Assembly: GCA_035528995.1 (NCBI GenBank)
Contig: DATKXO010000329.1
Span: 1 to 20,886 of the forward strand
Source of the DNA: DATKXO01 sp035528995
Lineage (GTDB): Bacteria; Planctomycetota; Phycisphaerae; UBA1845
Direction: 5' to 3'
DNA: 20,886 bases
Shown: one piece after another, positions 7,257 through 15,627 of the stretch
How the letters are laid out: each line of letters opens with the position of its first letter
Position numbering within the stretch: the stretch's first letter is position 1
The notes under the pieces: model-generated
What the model was told of the DNA's origin: nothing
The model's database searches: none
What the model saw: the letters and a program-made list of their open reading frames with translations, nothing else
Made by a program: the position numbers and the translations under genes

Positions 7257-7673
7257 TCAGCTCGAGGTGGCGTTCCAGTCCAGGGCCAAGGCCCGGTCCA
7301 GGTCGGAGACCCGGAAGATGCCCAGGGCCGTGCCGGTGCCGGGCAGGGAGCTGGCGTAGATGTAGTCGATGTTGACGCCGGCCAGGGACAACTTCCGGGC
7401 GATGTGGGCGAAACCTCCCGGGCTGTTGGGCATCTCCAGTGCCAGGCAGTCGGCACTGGCATAGGCCATGCCGGCGGCGGCCAGCAGCTCCTTGGCCAGG
7501 GGGACGTTGTCCACGACCAGGCGGACGGCGCCGGTGTCGGTATTGTCGAGGACGGCCACCGCCCGGATGTTGATGCGATGGTCGGACAGATGAGCGCAGA
7601 GATCGGCCAGGATGCCGGACCTGTTCTCGAGGAAGACGGTGAGTTGCTCGACCCGCTCGCGTTTGACCTTCAT
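7257..7673 (-). CDS. Tandem ACT-domain protein
   Basis: A 138-residue protein made of two ACT-like domains: residues about 8-70 (LTVFLENRSGILADLCAHLSDHRINIRAVAV...) and about 72-135 (LALEMPNSPGGFAHIARKLSLAGVNIDYIYAS...). Both carry the Pro/Arg-Gly ligand-binding turn (NRSG, NSPG) followed by the first helix. ACT domains bind small ligands, usually amino acids. There is no catalytic domain, so a sensory or binding role is likely. Similar stand-alone double-ACT proteins are often encoded beside aryl-CoA ligases and 2-oxoacid:ferredoxin oxidoreductases, which fits the adjacent korABC and bzd genes. AAGGAAG lies about 9 bases upstream of its ATG (read on the minus strand). It is transcribed towards korC, so it is not in that operon. 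Ligand unknown. Confidence 0.85.
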   Translation of the reverse strand: MKVKRERVEQLTVFLENRSGILADLCAHLSDHRINIRAVAVLDNTDTGAVRLVVDNVPLAKELLAAAGMAYASADCLALEMPNSPGGFAHIARKLSLAGVNIDYIYASSLPGTGTALGIFRVSDLDRALALDWNATSS

Positions 7674-7906
7674 GGGGCTGGCTTCCTTGTGGCTGACACC
7701 GGGGCCTGGATGGAGGCGAGAATAACGCGAGGAGGCCGCCGGGGCCAGAGGGATTCGGCGACGGCGGCCGGCGGGTTGCCTGGAGGGCCGGGGGCGGTGG
7801 TGCGTCCGCGCCGGGGGAGGTGCCGGTTGCCCGGGGAGGGGGCCCCGTGTTGCAGGCGGCGTGAGCGGGTGCTAGCTTTACGTTTCGGGCGGAAAGGCGG
7901 TGCGGC

Positions 7907-8251
7907 TTGGGTCGTTACTACATCCTGCGTTCCGGCGACGTGATCGAGGAGCCGGACTACGACAAGTGGGCCCGGTGGTACGAGACCTCCTATCAGGAGG
8001 TTCGCGGGGTGGCCAGCAGCCAGGCGGCCTACGGCACGGTGGAGACGGTTTTCCTGGGTCTGAACATGTCCTTATCCAAAGACGACCCGCCGAAGCTGTT
8101 TGAGACCCGGGTCCACGGCGGGTGGTTCGATGATCAGTGGGAACGTTATTCGACACTGGAGGACGCCCGGGCGGGGCACGAGGCCTGGGTGGCCCGGGTC
8201 GCCGCGGCGGAGGAGGACGAGCTGCTTCCTCCGGGGTGCCCGACCTGGTAG
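7907..8251 (+). CDS. Small conserved hypothetical protein
   Basis: A 114-residue protein with a TTG start preceded by a GGAAAGG-like ribosome site. The start is supported because the protein opens with GRYYILRSGDVIEEPDYDKWARWYE, resembling an uncharacterised family I remember from bacteria and phages whose members begin with RYYIL and contain a WA-x-W motif. The central segment VETVFLGLNMSLSKDDPPKLFETRVHGG and the later ERYSTLEDARAGHEAWV also fit that family. There is no signal peptide, membrane segment or catalytic motif. It is soluble, acidic at the C-terminus, and not in an operon with the preceding minus-strand ACT gene. Function unknown; recall of the family is from memory and not verified by a search. 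Confidence 0.7.
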   Translation: MGRYYILRSGDVIEEPDYDKWARWYETSYQEVRGVASSQAAYGTVETVFLGLNMSLSKDDPPKLFETRVHGGWFDDQWERYSTLEDARAGHEAWVARVAAAEEDELLPPGCPTW

Positions 8252-8280
8252 GCGCTTGCTCCGGGCGCTCGCGCCGGGGC

Positions 8281-8750
8281 CATTCGATAACCGACACGTT
8301 CTTGCGTTCAACGGTCATCTACCAGTTGATTGGCGGGGGCCGCGACTCTGCAGACCTGGGCCACACGATCAACGGCCTGGCATTCGTGCTTATCGCCAAC
8401 GCCCCTAACGAGGACTTTGCCAAGTAGACGGCCGACACCGAGCCGGCGCTGGCCGAGGCCGAGGCGCCGGCGGCCCAAACGGAGGGCGTGGACCTCGATC
8501 CCCACATTCGGGAGTTCGCCCGCCTGCAGGCCGAGTACGAAGGGGCCGTGAGCAGACCCGCGGCCAGCCCGCGGGAGACGTTTGAGACACCGTGGAAGGT
8601 GCCCGTCGACCTGTGGGAGAAGCGTCGGCTTACCACCGCAGCGCCCGGGAGCAGTGCATGGTCTACGCGCCGGAGTGGCTAGAGGGCCTCGACCTGCGGT
8701 GAGCCCAGGACGAGCGGACGATTCGCAGCCTCAAACGGGGCGGGCAGTGA
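8281..8750 (+). pseudogene. Decayed gene of unknown family (in-frame stops and a frameshift)
   Basis: A coding-like frame runs through ITDTFLRSTVIYQLIGGG...LANAPNEDFAK to an in-frame TAG at 8425-8427. It then continues in the same frame with TADTEPALAEAEAP... and VDLDPHIREFARLQAEYEG up to about 8620. There the plausible reading moves to another frame (AYHRSAREQCMVYAPEWLEGLDLR, from 8628), stops at TGA 8700-8702, and resumes to TGA 8748-8750 (AQDERTIRSLKRGGQ). Composition and the amphipathic, protein-like stretches suggest one ancestral gene broken by at least two stops and a frameshift. No start with a good ribosome site is visible. I do not recognise the family. The alternative is two unrelated short frames in noncoding DNA. 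Confidence 0.35.
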
Positions 8751-8978
8751 CGGACGTGGCTGCCCTGGCCCTGCGAGACCGCCCGCTTCATGCAACGTTG
8801 GGGAACACTTGCGCCGAGCCTCAGACCTGGTGCGGTGACCGGGTCCGTTCAACCCGCCGGACCGCACATTACGCTAAGAGGATCTTGACTCAAGGCAAGA
8901 CACAGGCAAGCTACTACCCCGATTGTGCCGGCAGGATTCCCGGACTGTCGACTCTCATTTCCCTTTGTCGCCCGCCGG
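8751..8978. other. Noncoding stretch with no recognised feature
   Basis: This interval separates the decayed gene from the 3' end of the minus-strand lipoprotein gene. I see no supported gene, no T-tailed hairpin and no repeat in it. Confidence 0.5.
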
Positions 8979-11900
8979 TCAATCGTAGAGTGGCTGCACG
9001 GTGGCAGTGTAGCTTCCGTAGACCTCCTCATAGTATTCCAGGGTTTCGTTGAGAGCAGAAAGGTCCGGCGGTTCGTCCTGCCATTCGCTGCACTGGCTAG
9101 AGGTGATCACGTAGCCGGCCTGTTCACTGCCCACGTCAAGTATGTTACCAACCGTGTTGATGACCAGCCCCCGGTTGCTGTAATGGATATCGCCGTAGAT
9201 GTACTCCTCCTTGTTGGGGTGGATGCCCAGCAGGTAGCCGGTCGCGTCTGACTCCTTGGTCCACACGAAAACCGTCCGAGGATAGGCGCAGTAGCTGCCG
9301 CCGGATTCCGTGGTGACTGCTTCGATCGTCACCGGGATTTCGTTGCCGCACACCTCGACTCTGATCTCGCAGGCGTCGCTGGCGCTGGCCAGATAGTGGC
9401 CGTCCGCGTCATACTGCTTGACGCTGAGATACACGTGGCCCTCATACTCGTTCCAGATGCTGGCGTCGAAATACACGATCGGTTCGTCATAGAGGGCTCC
9501 GATGGCGTTTCCGGCGCTGTCGTAGAGCGGCCGGAACTGGGCAATGCCACCCTTGTCAGCCCACATGGGAGCGCTCCAGGAGTACTCGACCGTTGAGTCG
9601 GTCGGCACGGAGACCGAGGCGCTGATGGTCAGCTCGTCGTTCATGCACAGGTTCGCCTGCTTGGGAAAAAGCTCGACCTCGAGAACATCCGAAGCCGGCG
9701 GTGCCGGTTCGTCGTCCTCGCCGAACTGCACCTCTACGGTGTTGGACTCAACGAGGTCCTCTTGCACGAGGGCTCGCACGGTGGCCGTGCCTTCGACGGC
9801 ACTGACCAACTCCACCGTAGCCACTCCGTCCGCGCCGGTGACCACGGGGTTGCCGGTTATGAACGTACCCAGGTTCGTCTCGAACACCACACTCTTGCCA
9901 GCCACCGGATCGCCGGTGGGCACCAGAACGTCATCCTCGGTCATTTTCTTCAACGTCGCGGTGATGAGGGACGTGTCGAAGCCGTTTGCCTGGACCTTGG
10001 TGGGGCTGGCAGACAGGATGATGTCATAATCGAAGAAGTCGATGGCCAGCTCGTTTTCGCCGCAGGTCATTACGTGATTGACGGTCTCGACTCGCAGTTC
10101 TTGGCCGGCGGCGTTTTGGGCGGTAGCGGTGAAGGTCACCTCGGAGCCCACCCGGAAGCCCACGATGACCGCGGACGAACCGGGTGTGTATTCCACGGGA
10201 TTGGGAACCTCCAGAAGAGCGTCGGCAAAGGACGTCTCCACCGTGACTGTGGCAGTGTGCAGGGGCAGTTCGTTGGAGTAGACCTTGACCCAGCCGAAAC
10301 AGAGCTCCAGGTCATTTTCGTCGCAGTCCAGGCCGAAGGTCTGTTCGGAGATGCCTACCAGGGTCCCCCCGGAATCCCAGGCCTGGGAGGTCACCGACAA
10401 CTCGCCGACCAGGAAATCCTCGATGGTCTTGGTGTCCGCAGGATTCAGCGTAAATGGCGGAATAGGATCTACGGTGGGGTCCGAGTGTACAGCCTCCACC
10501 GCGACGCTTTGGACGGTCACGCCTGCTCGCGGGTACTCCGAGACCGAGAAGTCCGCCTGGGCCGTGCAGAAAGCAAGGTCCAGTTCGTTGAGGCCGGCGT
10601 GCAACTGCACGGTCTCCTGTCCGCTGGCCAGCGTATTGCCACCGCTGTCTACGGCGATGATCTTGAAGCGAGCCTCAGCCGGAACGATGTCGTCAAACTG
10701 GTGGGACGAGCCGACCAGCAACTCCCTGGCACCCACGCCAGCGAGGCCCGGCTCGGTGTAAGCCAACTCGATCCATATTTCATGGGTTCCGCTCGGAGCA
10801 GCAGCGGTATCCACCGTGAGCCCCACCCACCCCGGCAAGTAGAAGTTGGACGCGGTCCAATACCTCAGCGTCAACCTGGATTCGATACTGCCGATTAGAT
10901 ACGTGCGAGCGGCGTCCAGCGCAGTAGCGACTTGAACGTTGGTCTTCGGTTCCTCCTCCAACAGGCCTTCCAAAACGGCGACGATGAGGTCCTTGCCCTG
11001 CAAGGCCGGCCCCTTGTGATTCCATCCCCAGAAGTCTCCAGCGTTGTTGTTCGTAAAGGCGTGGTGGGCGGCTAGAGAGAAACAGGATAAGATGTGCACG
11101 TGGCTGGCGGGCAAGGTGCCCACCTGTTCTTCAAGCAGGTCGCTCCGCAAATAGATATCCTCGGCATCCGCCTCCAGAATGGGATCCGCATACATAAAAA
11201 GGATCATCTTGCCTTCGGCTTTCCACTGCTCGTACTTGGCCTGTCGATCGTCCCCGACAATAGGACTGTAGTCCACGTTACTGCAACACTGGAGGAAGTG
11301 CAGGGGCACGCCATCGAAGTAGTTCCATCCCCCGTGTCCGACCATGATGATGAGACCGTAACTGCCTAGATTGAAGAAGTCCTCCGGAGTAAGGTCCGTG
11401 CCCGCTTCGGTGCGAGCCAGAAGGTCAATGTCGTTGGAGGTCCATCCGTGGTCGGCGAGGGCGTCGCGGGCTTCCTCGACGGTATCGACGGCAATGGGGT
11501 CAGTGATGCCGGCTGCGGTGATGAGCAGAGCCTTCCTGGAGGATGGCGTAAGGAAGTCCGCTGCCATTGCCCTGGCATGTCGTGTCGCGGTTTGCGATTC
11601 AAGCGCGACTTCCGCATGCCCCGTTGGGAAAGCGGGCATAGTTCGCGCTTGGGTAATGATCTCCGAATCGATGCCTTGCCAAAGCTCGCTGAAATCGGTG
11701 GTGTCCAGGGCCGCCAATGTCCCATCTTCCATCTCCATGAAGATGGTCGTGCCATCCGCGGCCAGCGTCGCCGAAGTGATGTCGGGATATTCATCGCCAA
11801 GTTCCAGCAGGAGCTCGGCGCGGGCCTGGTCGAAATCCATGCTCTCCAACTTGGCTCGGCAATCATCGCGGGCACGGCGCAACGTCTGTACGACTTCATC

Positions 11901-12059
11901 CGAAAACAGGGGAGCGCCCCCATGATCGTCCGAATCCGGCTGGTCCGTGCCCGGGCTGCCCGAATTCCCGCCGCAACCGGCGATCAGGATACAGCAGGGC
12001 AACAGGACGGAAGTCCACAACTTAGCCGAAATCACATCGCTGCGTCGATTCCCCAGCAT
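8979..12059 (-). CDS. Large lipoprotein with caspase-like (clan CD) peptidase region and Ig-like repeats
   Basis: A 1026-residue exported lipoprotein. The ATG at 12059 (minus strand) is chosen because GAGAGGGAA lies just upstream and a signal peptide follows directly: basic residues 5-6, a hydrophobic core, and lipobox LIAGC with Cys29. A low-complexity acidic linker leads to an N-terminal domain. About residues 175-335 look like a clan CD cysteine-peptidase fold: strand KALLITAAG, strand GLIIMVGHGG with His242-Gly243, and strand HVHILSCFSLAAHH with Cys326 as the presumed nucleophile. The rest is beta-rich: three similar modules ending in N(E/D)L-x-(L/I)-x-F (about 445-497, 536-588, 622-676), then an invasin-type Big_1 Ig-like domain (about 680-779), and a C-terminal beta region with paired cysteines. 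It probably sits on a membrane facing the periplasm or surface. The peptidase reading is from motif pattern only. It is flanked by decayed genes and looks acquired. Confidence 0.75.
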   Translation of the reverse strand: MLGNRRSDVISAKLWTSVLLPCCILIAGCGGNSGSPGTDQPDSDDHGGAPLFSDEVVQTLRRARDDCRAKLESMDFDQARAELLLELGDEYPDITSATLAADGTTIFMEMEDGTLAALDTTDFSELWQGIDSEIITQARTMPAFPTGHAEVALESQTATRHARAMAADFLTPSSRKALLITAAGITDPIAVDTVEEARDALADHGWTSNDIDLLARTEAGTDLTPEDFFNLGSYGLIIMVGHGGWNYFDGVPLHFLQCCSNVDYSPIVGDDRQAKYEQWKAEGKMILFMYADPILEADAEDIYLRSDLLEEQVGTLPASHVHILSCFSLAAHHAFTNNNAGDFWGWNHKGPALQGKDLIVAVLEGLLEEEPKTNVQVATALDAARTYLIGSIESRLTLRYWTASNFYLPGWVGLTVDTAAAPSGTHEIWIELAYTEPGLAGVGARELLVGSSHQFDDIVPAEARFKIIAVDSGGNTLASGQETVQLHAGLNELDLAFCTAQADFSVSEYPRAGVTVQSVAVEAVHSDPTVDPIPPFTLNPADTKTIEDFLVGELSVTSQAWDSGGTLVGISEQTFGLDCDENDLELCFGWVKVYSNELPLHTATVTVETSFADALLEVPNPVEYTPGSSAVIVGFRVGSEVTFTATAQNAAGQELRVETVNHVMTCGENELAIDFFDYDIILSASPTKVQANGFDTSLITATLKKMTEDDVLVPTGDPVAGKSVVFETNLGTFITGNPVVTGADGVATVELVSAVEGTATVRALVQEDLVESNTVEVQFGEDDEPAPPASDVLEVELFPKQANLCMNDELTISASVSVPTDSTVEYSWSAPMWADKGGIAQFRPLYDSAGNAIGALYDEPIVYFDASIWNEYEGHVYLSVKQYDADGHYLASASDACEIRVEVCGNEIPVTIEAVTTESGGSYCAYPRTVFVWTKESDATGYLLGIHPNKEEYIYGDIHYSNRGLVINTVGNILDVGSEQAGYVITSSQCSEWQDEPPDLSALNETLEYYEEVYGSYTATVQPLYD

Positions 12060-12524
12060 GAGTTGTTCCCTCTCTTCTCTGCTGTCTGTCGGCAGACACA
12101 ACTTGGGATCAATCGTAAATGGGCGTTGTTTCGCACATGGCGCGCGCGAAGCGGGCCGTGCTCTTCAAGATCATATTTCGTTCTTGCGATTCCGCAGCGC
12201 GTAGTCCTGTCTTTGGACCGACATTCTCTAATGTAACCTCGCCCGGCCGCGCCGCCGGACCATGTTCGGTCATTGTACGGCGCCATCCTCCCGGTTACGC
12301 CTACCCCGCTTTCGAGCTTCCGGTCTAGCCGACATCTGCCAGAGGGGTTCTGGTTACACGAGGTTCGCAAAACCAACCAGACAGCTTACTGAAGCCAGGC
12401 ATCGGACCCAACGCCTCTCCCCCTTATTCTGCCGGTTGCCCAGGGCTGTTTGCGGCGTTTTCGGGTGGCGCGATCAAGCGGCACTTTACGGGCAGCCTCC
12501 GTTTGGTTGCCTTGGAAGGCGGGG
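12060..12524. other. Intergenic stretch upstream of the lipoprotein gene
   Basis: This holds the ribosome site and presumably the promoter of the minus-strand lipoprotein gene. A TATGAT hexamer on the minus strand around 12170 is a possible -10 element, but no good -35 partner is visible. The composition is less biased than in neighbouring genes. No coding frame here is convincing on either strand. The part nearest 12525 adjoins the IS1380-like remnant and may include its former end, though I see no terminal inverted repeat. Confidence 0.4.
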
Positions 12525-12901
12525 TCACCGCTCTTCTGTCCTGCGTCCAAGCGTCGTCGGCGCACCAAACCGCTGGATGCGATCGAGAATCATCGCGAAC
12601 AACTCCCGCGGTACCGCAACTTCGGCCATATGAAACGTCATGTACTTCGCGTGCCGAACCACCTTGGGTCCGATCTTGATGAGTTTCTCCCGCAGTCCCG
12701 GCGCGCCGGGATCAGCGACCAGTGCTTCACGGGCCTCGGTAGCGCCAGGCGACGCAGGAAGTTGGCGAGGTTGTACGCCAACGCGAAGAGCTGAAGCCGT
12801 GCCTGGTTGTCCTTGAAGTTCCGGCACGACCGCCGCGTCCACTTCACGGCGTACTTGCCTTCCTTGATCCATTGCTGGGCGGTCGCGGGTCGAATCTTGA
12901 C
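12525..12901 (-). pseudogene. Remnant of an IS1380-family transposase (C-terminal part, frameshifted)
   Basis: Read on the minus strand, one frame from 12901 gives VKIRPATAQQWIKEGKYAVKWTRRS followed by NFKDNQARLQLFALAYNLANFLRRLALP, and ends near HWSL. About 12695-12715 the similarity jumps to another frame: LREKLIKIGPKVVRHAKYMTF, then HMAEVAVPRELFAMILDRI. Together these read like the C-terminal third of IS1380-type DDE transposases, which share the LQL-x-ALAYNLANFLR and TLREKL-x-KIGAKVVRH blocks (from memory). The N-terminal catalytic portion is missing and the frame is broken, so it is inactive. Terminal inverted repeats were not found. It marks a former insertion or rearrangement point just upstream of the exporter gene. 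Confidence 0.75.
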
Positions 12902-12978
12902 GGGGCATCAGCGACTTCCTAGATTGGCCGCCCACTGACCGATCCGGCTCGATACCCGTCGGGCAGCGGGGAGTTGTC

Positions 12979-15333
12979 GTGCGTTCCTACTTCCGCTTTG
13001 TAACTTCACATCCGATCCCCGTGTTGGTGCTGGTGGTCCTGCCGGCGGCGGTGTTGGGCGCGTTCATGCTGGTTCTGACGCGGGACACCAGCCCGGACGC
13101 GTTCATTCCTCCGGAGCACCCGGCGCTGCTGTCGAAGCGGGCGGTGTTCGAGGAGTTCGGCCTGACCGAACCGATCGTGGTGTGCGTGATTCGTGACGCG
13201 GAGGGCGGGGTCTTCAACCGCGACACGCTGGAGCTGATTCGCGAGTTGACTGAGGCCATCAGGAACCTGCCGGGTGTGGAGCCGGACGACGTGCTCAGCC
13301 TGGCGACCGAGTCGGGCGTCTACTTCCGGGAGGGTGAACCGGGCTTCGAACGGTTGATGGCGGAGGTGCCGACGGACCGGGCGGGTCTGGAGGCGTTGCG
13401 GGAGGACGTGCTGGGTTACGAGCTGTACCGCGGCACGCTGGTTGCGGCGGACGGGTCGGCCACCTGCATCCTGCTGCGGCTGCGCGACGATGAGCGGGCG
13501 GATCACCTTTACCGCACGCTGGAACGACTGGTTGGCGAGATCCCGCACGGGGACGAGCGGATCGTGGTGGCCGGCGAGCCGGCGGTGCGGGCCCACATGG
13601 GCACGGCGGTGTCGGACGACGCGCTGCGCATGAACTTCGTCTGTCCGGTGGTGATGGCCTTGCTGATCGTGCTGGCCTACCGGACGGTGCGCGGTTGCAT
13701 TCTGCCGCTGTGCGTGATCGGCGGGGCGTCGGCCCTGGCACTGGGATCGATGGCGGCCTGGGGTGTGCCGGTCTACATCGTGACCAACGGCATCTTCGTG
13801 ATCATCATGGCTCTGGGGGTGGCCGACTCGCTGCACCTGATGGGTCAGTATTACGAGGAGCAACTCGACCTTCGCGGTCGCAGCCGGCAGGAGGTGGTGG
13901 TCGATGCTTGCACGGCGTTGTGGTTCCCGCTGCTGGTGACGTCGCTGACGGACGTGGCCGGCTTCTTCGCCCTGTACCTGGTGGGGGTGATGCCGCCGAT
14001 CCGGTACTTCGGGCTGTTCACCTGCGTGGGGGTGCTTGGGGCGCTGCTGTTCTCGTATACGGTGATCCCGGCGGGCCTGGCCGTTCTGCCGCTCAGGACG
14101 AGCGGGGCGATTCGCAAACGGTCGGCGTCCGCGGACGAGGCGGTCCAGGTGGACTCCGTCGGGCTGATCATGGGTCGCCTCGGTGGGCTGATCTGGCGGC
14201 GGCGCGGGATCGTTCTGGCGGTGGGGGGCGTGGTGATCGCCGTGTCGGCCTGGGGCGCATCCCGACTGATCATCAACGACGCCCGCATCCTGGCGTTCAA
14301 GGACAATCACCCACTGGTTCGGGCCACCCGGGCGATCAACGAACGCTTCGACGGCACGGCCGAACTGGACATCGTGGTGAGGGCGTCGGAGCCCGGGGCG
14401 ATGCTTCGGCCCGAGGTGCTGACCCGGATCGAGCAACTCGAGAACTTCACCGAATCGCTGCCGCACGTGGGCGGGACGCACTCGGCGGCCGGTTGGGTCA
14501 AGCGGGCCCATCAGAAGATGCACGAGGAGGACCCGGCCTACTACGCCATCCCGGACGATGCGGACGACACGCGGTTCTATCTGGACGTGCTCAGCGCCCC
14601 TACGTCGCCGATGGCCCGATCGCTGGGCGAGGTCATCGACGAGACGTACACGCGGGCCAACCTGATCGTGCGCATGACGAGCAGCGAGTTCATCCACCAG
14701 CGCGACGTCGTCCAGGCGTTGCAGGGACACCTGGCCGAGGAGTTCAACGACGAGATCCTGCAGGTGGAGGTCAGCGGGCGGGTCTATCTGGACTACGAGT
14801 GGTTGGGGTTGATCCGGAGCACGCACTTCCGCAGCGTGGCTTTTTCGTTCGCCTGCGTGCTGCTGATGACCGGTTTGATGTTCCGCTCCGTTCTGGCGGG
14901 CGTGCTGTGCACGCTGACGGTGGGGTTGGCGGTTCTGGTCAACTACGCGCTGATGGGGTTCGGGCAGATTCCGCTGGGCGTGGGCACGTCGATGTTCGCC
15001 AGCATCGCGATCGGGGCGGGCGTGAACTTCCCGATCCACGTTCTGGACCGGCTGCGTGTGGGGCTGGGCGTACCCGATGCCGAGCCGGCGGCGGTGTTTC
15101 GCACGACGTTGACGTTTACGGGTCGGGCGTTGTTGTTCACCAGCGCCGTGGTGGCCGTCGGGTTCCTGCTGTTGTGCGTTTCGGAGTTTCGGACGCTGGT
15201 CCGGTTCGGGCTGCTGGTGGGCGCAGGGATGTGTGTCAGCTTCGTGGCCAGCGTCACGTTCCTTCCCGCAGCCGTGGCTGTCATCAGGCCGCGTTTTCTG
15301 TGGTCATCCCGTGCGGCGGCCAGGCGGTCCTGA
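12979..15333 (+). CDS. RND-superfamily exporter, MMPL/SSD type
   Basis: A 784-residue inner-membrane protein with the duplicated RND layout. It has one N-terminal membrane helix (about residues 12-33), a large periplasmic loop, and a bundle of five helices (about 215-380). A second helix (about 412-430), a second periplasmic loop and a last bundle (about 615-775) follow. GVADSLHLMGQY in the first half and GAGVNFPIHVLDRLR in the second are the equivalent helix-4 segments, where charged and polar residues serve proton coupling in this family. The GTG start is preceded by GGGGAG at 12968-12973. Members move lipids, hopanoids or other hydrophobic compounds; no substrate can be named. No membrane-fusion or outer-membrane partner gene is adjacent, which is common for MMPL-type proteins. 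It stands alone between an IS remnant and the nrdJ control region. Confidence 0.85.
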   Translation: MRSYFRFVTSHPIPVLVLVVLPAAVLGAFMLVLTRDTSPDAFIPPEHPALLSKRAVFEEFGLTEPIVVCVIRDAEGGVFNRDTLELIRELTEAIRNLPGVEPDDVLSLATESGVYFREGEPGFERLMAEVPTDRAGLEALREDVLGYELYRGTLVAADGSATCILLRLRDDERADHLYRTLERLVGEIPHGDERIVVAGEPAVRAHMGTAVSDDALRMNFVCPVVMALLIVLAYRTVRGCILPLCVIGGASALALGSMAAWGVPVYIVTNGIFVIIMALGVADSLHLMGQYYEEQLDLRGRSRQEVVVDACTALWFPLLVTSLTDVAGFFALYLVGVMPPIRYFGLFTCVGVLGALLFSYTVIPAGLAVLPLRTSGAIRKRSASADEAVQVDSVGLIMGRLGGLIWRRRGIVLAVGGVVIAVSAWGASRLIINDARILAFKDNHPLVRATRAINERFDGTAELDIVVRASEPGAMLRPEVLTRIEQLENFTESLPHVGGTHSAAGWVKRAHQKMHEEDPAYYAIPDDADDTRFYLDVLSAPTSPMARSLGEVIDETYTRANLIVRMTSSEFIHQRDVVQALQGHLAEEFNDEILQVEVSGRVYLDYEWLGLIRSTHFRSVAFSFACVLLMTGLMFRSVLAGVLCTLTVGLAVLVNYALMGFGQIPLGVGTSMFASIAIGAGVNFPIHVLDRLRVGLGVPDAEPAAVFRTTLTFTGRALLFTSAVVAVGFLLLCVSEFRTLVRFGLLVGAGMCVSFVASVTFLPAAVAVIRPRFLWSSRAAARRS

Positions 15334-15589
15334 GAGGGCCCAAGAAGCCCCCAGAACGGCATCCTGGAGGGATCCGGGGTGAGGTGGTAGCGGGCCTACT
15401 ACCGCTGGAAGGGGTCCTAGGGCCTCCTAGCCATAGGTCTGGTAGATCCAGCTTTCGGCATCGCAACATCTGGCGTGCGTCGAAGTGATATCCTGGGAGT
15501 TCGCCCTTGTCGGGCAGGAATTCTGGCACGCATAACTCCCTTGGGTACATGTGGTTGGAGACTATGCCCGAAAACGTGGTGTTTTTGGT
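15334..15589. other. Intergenic stretch between the exporter and the nrdJ promoter region
   Basis: No gene is supported. Small hairpins occur (for example GGTAG...CTACC around 15390-15410, CTAGG-GCCT-CCTAG near 15420, and GCCC-TTGTC-GGGC near 15505), but none is followed by a T-run. A clear terminator for the exporter gene was not found. Confidence 0.4.
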
Positions 15590-15618
15590 TTGACGGCGCC
15601 GATATCTTGGGGTACTAA
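15590..15618 (+). promoter_or_regulatory. Candidate nrdJ promoter overlapped by the first NrdR-like box
   Basis: TTGACG (15590-15595) and TACTAA (15613-15618) are separated by 17 bases. The -35 matches the sigma-70 consensus at five of six positions; the -10 matches weakly, at three of six. The first NrdR-like box fills the spacer and the second lies just past the expected start point, an arrangement suited to repression. Confidence 0.45.
15597..15612 (+). promoter_or_regulatory. Candidate NrdR box 1
   Basis: CGCCGATATCTTGGGG shares the core C-n-ATAT-n-TTG with box 2 and with the published NrdR consensus (acaCwAtATaTwGwgt, from memory). Its first base lies exactly 31 bp before that of box 2, about three helical turns, the spacing known for NrdR box pairs. 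NrdR is an ATP/dATP-sensing repressor of ribonucleotide reductase genes. Confidence 0.6.
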
Positions 15619-15627
15619 GACACTTGC

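Noticed and set aside
13006..15039. A 677-residue minus-strand open frame across the exporter gene
   Set aside because: It is His/Arg/Gln-rich with no recognisable domain, and lies opposite a clear RND protein. Long antisense frames are expected in GC-rich DNA.
13695..15488. A 597-residue plus-strand frame overlapping the exporter gene
   Set aside because: It is Gly/Arg-rich and out of frame with the convincing membrane protein, with no domain and no ribosome site.
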